DNA of 64,000 bases from Nostoc sp. TCL240-02 (lineage in GTDB: Bacteria > Cyanobacteriota > Cyanobacteriia > Cyanobacteriales > Nostocaceae): the NCBI RefSeq assembly GCF_013343235.1, contig NZ_CP040094.1, positions 5,327,001-5,391,000 of the forward strand. Reading direction: 5' to 3'. The translations under genes and the position numbers were made by a program. Within the stretch, counting starts at the first letter, position 1; each line of letters starts with the position of its first letter. The notes under the pieces were generated by a model. The model worked only from the letters and a program-made list of their open reading frames with translations, searched no databases and was not told the origin of the DNA. Shown here piece after piece: positions 35,179 to 42,832 of this stretch.

Positions 35179-37533
35179 TTACTGGGTACGATTTAATAGT
35201 TCAATCCAAGTTGCGATCGCTCGAAAGTAAGGAGCATTGTATGGATTTTTCAAGGAAGTGCGAAATTCATCATCCTCTAATACATTTTGCGGCAATCTTG
35301 CTAATGTATAAGCTATTTTAGGAAGATGCAAATAATAGCGCGTTTCTATTGCATCATCTGATTTTTGGTCTTCAATCTTTTTTAAAGCTTGCTCTTGAAC
35401 TTGTGCAGTAATTAATAGATTACGAACAAAGTTACGGGAGAAATCTTTTCCAATATTTTGACTTTCCAATCTCTCAACAAAAGGTAAGATACCTAAGATT
35501 GGCGGCTTTTCTTCTTTTTTAAGGTATCCCATAATCTTCTTTTGCACTTCATTCTCTTCATTTAATTCATCTAAATAATTTTGTCTTTCAATTCCCAGCC
35601 ACTCATCCCATTTAAACACTTGGTTAAATAAGCCAAAGCTATCGCGTCCGTTGTTTTTCGCTTTACCTTCTGCATCTCCTGATTCATCGGCTGCTTGATA
35701 AAGAGGAAATTTCGGTTCCGCAATACTAACACCTGCTGAAAGTGTAATATCTGGATGATGCCCTGTATATGCGCGAAAACATTGGTAAATATCAAAGGAA
35801 AAATCAACAATTTCATTCCAAGCACCACTAACAAATAAATCGTCTCCTCCAGCGTAGATAAAAAGTATATTTTTACCCTTGTCATCAGATTGAGCTTCAG
35901 ATAATGTTGTATCTTTATTATTAGGTAAAAACTTAATTATTTCAGGAGTATTACCGTCACGGTTGGCAGCTAAACTATTGAGATATACTTTAAAGAAGTA
36001 GCTCATCTGCCTTGATAATCCTGCTAATTTTGCTAATGATTGATTATTCCCTAAACCCTTAGCAAAAATTTGTCCTAATCTGTCAACATCCATTCGTAAA
36101 TAACCGACTCGTTTGATACCCTGAGAAATATCTGCCATCTCTTCGGCACGCATGAAACGATTATCGTTTTTTGCTTTCTTACCATAATTACCCAGGAGAA
36201 TTGGCGCACAATTACGAAAACTGCGGAATTTATAATGTTCTAAATCCCAATCGTTAACTAATAAAACGTTGTCGGCATTAGAGTCTACTTGCTTCCAATA
36301 GCTGAATAGCTTATAACAAACATTTATTTTACTGAGTCCATCGCTTGCATCTAGCTGAAACCACAGTTTATCTTCCTCATCTTCCTGCTTATCTATCACC
36401 TTTTGCGGTTGCGATCGCACAATTGCATCAACGCGAAATAGCTTCCCTCCCAATCCGAACATAGTGCGACACGTACTACAAGCCATTGCTGCGCCCGCTT
36501 CTTCATTTAGCGGTTTTAAAACCTCTTCGTCATCACGATGGCAGACTTTACAAGGTGTATGGGCGTAATATGGTTTGGTTAACGCCACAATATCATCAAT
36601 GCGATCGCCAAATTTACGCGCTTTATAGCTAGCAAGATTTTTGGTAGCTTCCAACCAATGTTTGCTAAATTGAGCATTGCCTATATCTGCAACAGGAAAT
36701 TCCTTTGAACTATCGAGAGCAAGATAAATTTTCCCTTGGAATTTCTCTCGCAACCATTGGTTAAATTGCAACCGAACTTGCTTGACAGTCGTTTTTGTCG
36801 CTTCATTACCTGGAGCTAGTATATATATGTTGCCGCCACCTGCATATATAACATTGATGCGAGGAAGGTTTAAGTGCGTTAGCAGCTGCGCTACAACTTC
36901 TTCGGTTACGAGTTCTAGATAAAAGCTGCGTGCCCGCAATGATTTGAGCGCACCATCAGAAGATATAGTGTAAATAAAGTTTTGAATTCCCGACAAGTCC
37001 CCAGCCACGATACTAAGTTTGGCTGTTTTTGGATCATTTACGATCGCACCCGCAACCGCAGCTGTTGTTTTGACTTTATCAACTAGCGCCACATCTGCTT
37101 CGCCAAAACTGATAAACGAACCGAATTTTTCGATAATTAAAGTAAGGAGCGAAATATTTGCCCAGTCGTTGGGGTTATCCTGAAGAAAACAGATTTGTTC
37201 ACAAATTTGCTTTCTTAAATCCTCTACGTGTTTTGGTTCTTGCGTTTGAGGATAGGGAATTATGGGGTCAGAATTAGCGATCGCATTCGGTTGCCAAAAG
37301 TGTTCGTTGTTTTGACCTTGGGCTAATTTTACAGAATCGAACAATACCCGCAAAGCTTTCGGTTTGTCGTCAGCAGACCAGTTTAAATATTTTTTGGCTT
37401 CTGCAATGGCCTCTGAATCATTGGGTCTAGTAAATTTATCAAACTTCAATCCAGCCCAACTTGCTAAGTCCCAAACGGCTTGCTGGATAACCTTTAATGC
37501 TTCTTGGTGTGAGGGGTTTGGCGAACTTATCAT
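35179..37533 (-). CDS. csm1: Cas10/Csm1 large subunit, cyclase active, HD motif absent
   Basis: The 784-residue signature protein of type III systems makes cyclic oligoadenylate when the complex finds target RNA. The second palm domain holds the cyclase motif AGGDD at about residues 561-565. A zinc-finger CxxC...CxxC pair lies near 315-340. The N-terminal region has no HD dipeptide. The segment that normally reads DVSLYDHxKTTAA here reads DVALVDKVKTTAA (147-159), with the histidine lost, so target-DNA cleavage by the HD domain is unlikely. It is the first core gene of the operon, 59 bp after the split csx3 gene. Confidence 0.9.
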   Translation of the reverse strand: MISSPNPSHQEALKVIQQAVWDLASWAGLKFDKFTRPNDSEAIAEAKKYLNWSADDKPKALRVLFDSVKLAQGQNNEHFWQPNAIANSDPIIPYPQTQEPKHVEDLRKQICEQICFLQDNPNDWANISLLTLIIEKFGSFISFGEADVALVDKVKTTAAVAGAIVNDPKTAKLSIVAGDLSGIQNFIYTISSDGALKSLRARSFYLELVTEEVVAQLLTHLNLPRINVIYAGGGNIYILAPGNEATKTTVKQVRLQFNQWLREKFQGKIYLALDSSKEFPVADIGNAQFSKHWLEATKNLASYKARKFGDRIDDIVALTKPYYAHTPCKVCHRDDEEVLKPLNEEAGAAMACSTCRTMFGLGGKLFRVDAIVRSQPQKVIDKQEDEEDKLWFQLDASDGLSKINVCYKLFSYWKQVDSNADNVLLVNDWDLEHYKFRSFRNCAPILLGNYGKKAKNDNRFMRAEEMADISQGIKRVGYLRMDVDRLGQIFAKGLGNNQSLAKLAGLSRQMSYFFKVYLNSLAANRDGNTPEIIKFLPNNKDTTLSEAQSDDKGKNILFIYAGGDDLFVSGAWNEIVDFSFDIYQCFRAYTGHHPDITLSAGVSIAEPKFPLYQAADESGDAEGKAKNNGRDSFGLFNQVFKWDEWLGIERQNYLDELNEENEVQKKIMGYLKKEEKPPILGILPFVERLESQNIGKDFSRNFVRNLLITAQVQEQALKKIEDQKSDDAIETRYYLHLPKIAYTLARLPQNVLEDDEFRTSLKNPYNAPYFRAIATWIELLNRTQ

Positions 37534-37592
37534 GATGGAAAACTATTAGAGACAGTTATTATCAAAGTAATTTGGCTAATACAAAAAAATAA

Positions 37593-38363
37593 TTATTGAT
37601 TAGATGTAAAAATTGTTTTTACTGGTTTAAGTAGAATTTCTGGAACCTTTTGTACTCGACCCCGTACCCAAGTACCATTGGTAATTTCTAAGTACGGTTG
37701 TACTTGATGCACCTCTTTTACTTCTGCCAAACTACTATGAATTACTGCCACAGGGATTAAATTCCCTCTATCTCGACAAAATTCATGCCATGCACCTACG
37801 GCTTCTGGTTTAGAACTAATAATTAAGTAGTGGGTACAAGCTTCTAAAATTGGCAGTTTCTCCGGCTGTACCATGCCACCAACATCCACAATTACCAAAG
37901 ACTTCTGCCGTCGCAGTTGTAGTATTGCTTGAGCATGATAGGGAAAAAACCGTTCTGTTAATGCACCTTTATTGCGTAGTTTGAAACCTTCTATTTCCTC
38001 ATCTGTCGTTTGGCTACTTAATTCCAAAACGTAGTTACCTTCTCTATCCCAGTGAGCGCGTTGCAGGTAAATATCAGGATGGTCAGACAATAGCGCTTGA
38101 AACAAAGCATGAGATAGTACATTTTTACCACTATCTGGTGGCCCTACTATCATCAACGCCGGACATAATCCTGTCTCAACATTTTTCTTTTCCTGAGCAA
38201 GCCTATGATTTTGTCGTCCATTTGGTGGATTCACAGGAATTACTTGACCAATGCAGACTTGACGTGAGTTTGTTGCGGATACAACTGCTCCCAGGCGAGG
38301 GTCATAGCAAGCCACCCAAGCAGTTGGATGTAGGGCATGAGTGAGGTAAGAATAAAGCCACAT
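37593..38363 (-). CDS. csx3: Csx3 ring-nuclease core fused to AAA-type ATPase (3' part of a frameshifted gene)
   Basis: From the ATG at 38363 the 256-residue frame begins inside the Csx3 domain. The residues matching the catalytic His, Asp and Arg of archaeal Csx3 (Crn3) are His12, Asp21 and Arg23 (HPTAWVACYDPR) with the right spacing. From about residue 60 a P-loop domain follows: Walker A GPPDSGKN near 74-81 and Walker B LVIVDVGG near 157-164. Csx3 degrades cyclic tetra-adenylate, so it should switch off signalling by Cas10. The N-terminal strands of Csx3 lie in a different frame upstream, joined by a -1 shift at the CCA|ATG point; see the next entry. Confidence 0.8.
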   Translation of the reverse strand: MWLYSYLTHALHPTAWVACYDPRLGAVVSATNSRQVCIGQVIPVNPPNGRQNHRLAQEKKNVETGLCPALMIVGPPDSGKNVLSHALFQALLSDHPDIYLQRAHWDREGNYVLELSSQTTDEEIEGFKLRNKGALTERFFPYHAQAILQLRRQKSLVIVDVGGMVQPEKLPILEACTHYLIISSKPEAVGAWHEFCRDRGNLIPVAVIHSSLAEVKEVHQVQPYLEITNGTWVRGRVQKVPEILLKPVKTIFTSNQ

Positions 38364-38545
38364 GGGTGCGGACCTGAAATTACCACACCACCTGTAGGAT
38401 CAATACCAGAGGGCAGTTCTAGGTTTTTGATATCTTGTGGTTCTATCAAGCGATCGCTGCTAGTCAACTCAACTGATAATACTTGGTATTTTAAGTTTTG
38501 TACAAACAGCGATTCACTTAAGTATAAGCGCAGAGGTGTAATCAT
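38240..38545 (-). pseudogene. csx3: Csx3 N-terminal part, out of frame with the rest
   Basis: Codons 1-61 of this frame encode the missing front of Csx3 (YQVLSVELTSSDRLIEPQDIKNLELPSGIDPTGGVVISGPHP). After Pro61 (CCA, 38365-38363) the frame drifts into nonsense, while a -1 shift continues with MWLYSYLTHALHP. Together they give a 317-residue Csx3-AAA protein of normal make-up. A one-base deletion, a sequencing error or a programmed shift could explain it. If real, both halves would have to be made separately or the protein is lost. Confidence 0.7.
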
Positions 38546-38809
38546 GCCCTCCTGAAATCTTTAGTATTTTTTAATTCTCTGTCATTATGCCATTCTTAGT
38601 AGAAGACCCCTCTTCTACTAAATCTGTTATTCTTGCAAATAAGATTGGTACAGATTAACCCATGAAACAATTGATTTGCACAATTTTTTACAGTTTAATA
38701 CCTTTTTATACATATCTAAGCGGTTTTTGTTAAGTATCATTAAACACTATTATTTTTAGAGAAATTTCAAACTGTTTGTACTGCCTAATCGAATAGATAG
38801 GTTATAAAT

Positions 38810-39838
38810 TTGACTCAAGAATTGTATTTACCACCCACTTCCCAAATTTTGCAATGGCTAGCAGGAGGACAACTTGCTAATCGGCTGGTGCGATCGCTGC
38901 GATTATTGGTGCTGATCAACAAATTGTATAGTAGTAAGACAGATTGAGCGGATAAAATTCCTAGAGTTTTCACATACTCACAGCTGCGCGATCGCTTGTT
39001 TGCCTATCGTCACCCCAAAAGCGATAGATTAAATGCTCAACAAATTACAGTGCAGTGTAGCAATGGCTGCGCCAACGCCCTTTCTCTACAGATGCAAGAT
39101 CGTGTAGACAATTACCAGGAACAGATAGAGCAGCTTTGGTATAAACCTCCTGGTGGGGTAGTGCAATTTGAATATTGGATTGCAGCGACAGAGAGTAAAG
39201 TAAAAATTACTGTTTACCCAGTATGTTTGCATTACGTCCGCCGTGCTAAATACCTTAGTGCTTACGGCATAGACCCCGATGGTAATATAGCATGGCACAA
39301 TTACCGCTTGGATCGGATTGCTGGCGATCGCGTTCCGCCCAGCGTAGGCGATCGCCTAAAAGTGCTGGCTTGGGGCGACCCCCTTGTTCCTCAAAAATTG
39401 AAACAGATGTGGCATACAGGAAGTTTGCCGACACCAGAATATATTGCTGATGAATTGAAAGCTGCTTGGGGTTTCAATTTCTATTTAAAAAAAGAATTGC
39501 TTATCCTCCGTTTTCCAGTAGATTTTGCCAAATAGTATGTAGATAACACCACAAGACATTCTACTTTTCGTGCAGTTTTACATGACCAATTACCACAGTT
39601 TATTATTAAGAATATTCCAGATGAGCAGGAGCGTGAGCAGTTATTAAAAATTGTCAGTCAATGCCCAACAGAAGATACTTATTACATTGCCTGGATACGT
39701 GCTGGTGATATCAATATTCTTATGCGTTTGCGAGAATGGCGACCAAATGGCGAAGTTATTGCCCCTTTATCTATTCGTTACCAAATGAGAGCAGAAGCGG
39801 AACAAGAATTCAAAAATTATCAAGCGTTATTGGGCTGA
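38810..39838 (+). pseudogene. TIGR03985/WYL-like CRISPR-associated gene with in-frame stops
   Basis: One reading frame runs from a TTG at 38810 (LTQELYLPPTSQILQWLAGGQLANRLVRSLRLLVLINKLY) through a TGA at about 38945. It passes FTYSQLRDRLFAYRHPKSD and the WYL-like core LWYKPPGGVVQFEYWIAATESKVKITVYPVCLHYVRRAKYLSAYGID, then a TAG at 39533, and goes on as YVDNTTRHSTFRAV up to LREWRPNGEVIAPLSIRYQM, ending at 39838. The longest open part is 38996-39535. This family accompanies Csx3 in cyanobacterial type III loci and may act as a regulator. Two stops in an otherwise readable frame indicate a recent pseudogene, or stop-codon read-through. Confidence 0.72.
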
Positions 39839-40378
39839 CTAAGATAAACATGAGTTAAGATAAGCTTTTCTTGTTTCTACAGTCCTTTGAACACCAGAAA
39901 TAATCACAATACTGTTCGGTTAAGGCAAGAGACGCGATAAATCGCCGTCAAGACGAAGAACTGATTATTGTAGAGACGGCGATTTATCGCGTCTTTGTGA
40001 TATTGTTATCAACGATATTTCCACTTATATTTGTTCACCTGAATGAAAATGCTTGTACCTAAAAATAACAACTCTCCTCAGCTAGAAAACATATTTTCAC
40101 TCCGTTCACCAGAATCAAGTTGTTTTTGGCTTTTACAGCGAAAATCAAACGGAATTTGACAGCTTGAATGGTCAAAGATAAACTGATTCATATTTTCTAA
40201 AAAAAAATGAAAAATAATTTATAGATAGATATAACTTTGTGTTAAAGTCAAAAACACTCAAAAAGCCAAAGCTTTAAAGCGAAGTTTGACAGTATGTCGT
40301 TTGACTATAAGAGCAGCTCAACTGACAATTATAGAGGATATTGTACCGAATAAGCCGTTATTGTAGAGGGAACACAAA
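39839..40378. other. Intergenic region upstream of petJ with a long perfect palindrome
   Basis: No gene is visible. Perfect 20-bp inverted repeats, AGACGCGATAAATCGCCGTC and its complement, lie at 39930-39949 and 39975-39994 around a 25-base loop. This is a dispersed-repeat type, not a terminator, since no U-run follows. The remaining AT-rich stretch to 40378 must carry the petJ promoter; I find no certain boxes. Confidence 0.55.
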
Positions 40379-40714
40379 ATGAAAAAAATGATTAAAGTCA
40401 TGTTGTTAGGCATAGCAATCTTCACCTTTGCCTTCAGTAGCCCAGCTTTGGCAGGAGATGCCGTTAGTGGAGCTAAAGTATTTAGTGCTAATTGTGCTTC
40501 TTGTCATGCGGGAGGTAAGAATCTGGTTCAAGCTGCAAAAAACCTGAAGAAGGAAGCTTTGGAAAAGTATGGTTTGTACTCAGCAGAGGCAATTATTGCC
40601 CAAGTTACAAATGGTAAAAATGCTATGCCTGCCTTCGGCAAACGTTTGAAAGCTGACCAAATTGAAAATGTAGCTGCTTACGTGCTTTCACAAGCAGATA
40701 AGGACTGGAAGTAG
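40379..40714 (+). CDS. petJ: Cytochrome c6
   Basis: This 111-residue precursor starts with a Sec signal (hydrophobic core, cleavage after SPALA). The mature 86 residues hold the haem motif CASCH (Cys39, Cys42, His43) and the Met ligand in NAMPAFG. It carries electrons in the thylakoid lumen from cytochrome b6f to photosystem I or to a cytochrome oxidase. AGAGGGAAC serves as ribosome-binding site. A rho-independent terminator lies about 150 bp downstream. Confidence 0.95.
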   Translation: MKKMIKVMLLGIAIFTFAFSSPALAGDAVSGAKVFSANCASCHAGGKNLVQAAKNLKKEALEKYGLYSAEAIIAQVTNGKNAMPAFGKRLKADQIENVAAYVLSQADKDWK

Positions 40715-40779
40715 ATTAATATCTAATACCATTTCTGTATGAAGATTGCGCTTAGAAGACTGATGTAAAACTACAGATT

Positions 40780-40807
40780 GTAGGAGCAATTTATGAATTG
40801 CTTCTAC
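40780..40807. repeat. Short palindromic dispersed repeat
   Basis: TAGGAGCAATT and AATTGCTTCTA form an imperfect palindrome related to the copy at 18335-18358. Confidence 0.5.
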
Positions 40808-40857
40808 GTGAATAAAGTGCAGTCTCACATAGAATTGGTATAACTTCAACAATTAAC

Positions 40858-40888
40858 AATTAGCGGGACAAAAGCCCCGCTAATTTTC
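40858..40888 (+). terminator. Rho-independent terminator downstream of petJ
   Basis: An 8-bp stem TTAGCGGG/CCCGCTAA with an 8-base loop is followed by TTTTC. It lies before the next plus-strand gene and is consistent with petJ being monocistronic. Confidence 0.65.
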
Positions 40889-40999
40889 GGTTTGCCAAAA
40901 TTGTCAAATAGGATGCTTATACCAATTTTGAATTAATAGTCTTGATAAAAAGACTGTTCCAAAAACATCAAACACTATTGCCTATCCTAATTTGGGACT

Positions 41000-41923
41000 A
41001 TGAGTAATTTCTGGCGATTATTTATCGGTGTAATTATTGCTTTTTCTCTCACCTTTTTGACTTTATCTGCACATTCAGTACCCGTTGCCATTACCCAAAT
41101 TACAGCGATTAATTTTTTGGAATTAGGTGTAGATAAGATGCGGTGGGGTAGTTACCAAGAAGCAATAGAGAGTTTTAATCAGGCAATTGAAGTTGAGAAA
41201 GATTTTGCTGTAGCTTACAGCGATCGCTGTCTAGCTTATCTCCAATTACAAGATTACCATCAAGCGATCGCAGATTGTACCCAAGCTATAAATTTTGCAC
41301 CTAATGACTCTGAGGCTTATTTGAACCGGGGTTTGGCACTTTACAGACAAGGGGATTATTCCGGTGCCATCGTTGATTATAATCGAGCGATCGCACTTAA
41401 ACCATCCGATTTTCGAGCTTACTACAACCGAGGGCTAGCCTTTGCTGGGGATGGGAAAGACTCGGAGGCAATTTTTGACTTTAATTTAGCCCTAACTCAA
41501 ATTCCTCGAATCAGTAGCTTATTGCTTGCAGATATCTATAATGACCGAGGTTTAGCACATTTAGTCTTACAAGATACCCAAGCAGCGATGCTCGACTTTA
41601 ATCTAGCAATTCGTCTCAACGCTAACGATTATAGAGCGTACTTTAACCGGGGTTGTGCTTGCGGACGAAACGGAGATGACTTTGGTGCAGTACGTGATTT
41701 TTCTCAAGTCATCAGACTCAACCCCAGTAATGCCCAGGCTTACGTTAATCGGGGAGTAGCTCACTATCGCTTAGGATATCATTTAGGAGCTATATCTGAT
41801 TTACAAAAAGCATCTGAGTACTTTGACAACCAAGGAAAGAGAGTTGCTTACGAAAAAACTTTAGATTTATTGAAGAATCTGCGACAACAAATTTCGTCTG
41901 CAACGGAAATCGCTCTTTTGTAA
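41000..41923 (+). CDS. Secreted TPR-repeat protein
   Basis: The 307-residue protein starts with a signal peptide or anchor (about residues 6-28). Six to seven tetratricopeptide repeats follow from about residue 36 to 275, with units such as SDRCLAYLQLQDYHQAIADCTQAINFAPN and YYNRGLAFAGDGKDSEAIFDFNLAL. TPR arrays bind other proteins; no catalytic part is present. The partner and role are unknown. It stands alone between cytochrome c6 and a broken Uma2 gene. Confidence 0.82.
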   Translation: MSNFWRLFIGVIIAFSLTFLTLSAHSVPVAITQITAINFLELGVDKMRWGSYQEAIESFNQAIEVEKDFAVAYSDRCLAYLQLQDYHQAIADCTQAINFAPNDSEAYLNRGLALYRQGDYSGAIVDYNRAIALKPSDFRAYYNRGLAFAGDGKDSEAIFDFNLALTQIPRISSLLLADIYNDRGLAHLVLQDTQAAMLDFNLAIRLNANDYRAYFNRGCACGRNGDDFGAVRDFSQVIRLNPSNAQAYVNRGVAHYRLGYHLGAISDLQKASEYFDNQGKRVAYEKTLDLLKNLRQQISSATEIALL

Positions 41924-41934
41924 GACTGTAAAGA

Positions 41935-42584
41935 CTATACAGGATATCCACCAGCTTGAAAAATCTGTTCTACGGTTAAGTTTAACTCTGGAAAAAGAGG
42001 TGAGATAATGCGTTCCCCGGAGGGGTTGCCGCAGGCATCGCTACCTCGAAACTGGCTGACTTGAGATTCTCCCTCAATTAAAGTGTAAAGCGAGACAGTT
42101 GGTTGTTTGGGGTTGCCAATAAATCGCCTACCGCCTAAAGCCGCATAATCTACAATCCAGTATTCTGGGATGCCTACAGCCTCATAGTCAGCAGCTTTTT
42201 TTAAATAATCATCACGCCAATTGCTACTCACTACCTCAACTACTAAGGGTATTGATTCCGCTTGACTGACAGTAGATTCTTTTTTCCACAGAGGTTCGTT
42301 TACCAAATTAGGGAGATTTAATATCAGCACATCTGGTGAGTAAGCCGATTCACTTTCAAGGGGCTTTACTAGTACTGTTTTTGGGTGCCATAGGGTAGGC
42401 TGATGCGACTATATTCTAGAAGAAATTTCTGGAGTAAAAATACTATAATCTGTTCATGATCGCCTGTAGGTTGCGGCATCTCTACAATTACTCCATCATG
42501 CAATTCATAACGTTTTCCTGTGTTGTCAGGATATTTAGTAATGAAATCATCGAATGTAACTAGTTTACGTAAGGCTTGAATCAT
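41935..42584 (-). pseudogene. Uma2-family nuclease gene broken by a frameshift
   Basis: The front part (42584-42369) encodes VTFDDFITKYPDNTGKRYELHDGVIVEMPQPTGDHEQI, the usual start of a Uma2 (DUF820) PD-(D/E)XK protein. At GGCACCCAAAAAC (near 42383-42395) one base appears missing. The next frame continues KTVLVKPLESESAYSPDVLILNLPNLV and PLVVEVVSSNWRDDYLKKAADYEAVGIPEYWIVDY up to 41935. The catalytic Asp (SPDVL) and Glu/Lys motifs lie in the second part. A 24-bp HIP1-splitting insertion adds residues near the C-terminus. Probably non-functional unless the shift is a sequencing error. Confidence 0.78.
42013..42036 (-). repeat. 24-bp in-frame insertion splitting a HIP1 site (Uma2 gene)
   Basis: On the coding strand GCGAT is followed by 24 GC-rich bases (GCCTGCGGCAAC...GGGGAA) and then CGC. 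Removing them restores GCGATCGC and the peptide FRGSDRIISPLFPEL, which looks like a normal Uma2 C-terminus. Confidence 0.65.
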
Positions 42585-42832
42585 AAATTATTGCTTTTTA
42601 TTCTGTTTATAAAGCGTCCAGTTTTCTTAATGCTAACGTAATTCATTAATTATTACGTAATAGTAAATTATATAGCAATACTGACTCATCTTTTAACAAC
42701 AATATTCCCAATTTTTTAGGAAAGTAGGGAATCTAAATCTGTGGAAATATGACAGCGTGTCTTTTGACACGATTTTACTTTTACAGCAAAAATAATACGT
42801 GGTGACTATTTTTACTTGGTGTGAAAGAGAAC
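42585..42832. promoter_or_regulatory. Divergent intergenic region with a small palindrome
   Basis: Between the Uma2 pseudogene and the receptor gene, the 7-bp arms ACGTAAT (42636-42642) and ATTACGT (42652-42658) form a palindrome with a 9-bp AT-rich centre, the shape of an operator for a dimeric regulator. I see no clear Fur-box match. Assignment as a binding site is a guess. Confidence 0.25.

Noticed and set aside
39320..39360. A further HIP1-related insertion in the WYL-like pseudogene
   Set aside because: Two HIP1 sites enclose about 24 bases (encoding VPPSVGDR), but the border rule GCGAT^CGC is not met cleanly, so it was not counted.
39928..39996. Terminator for the upstream pseudogene
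   Set aside because: The 20-bp arms are perfect, but no U-run follows on either strand; it fits a dispersed palindromic repeat better.
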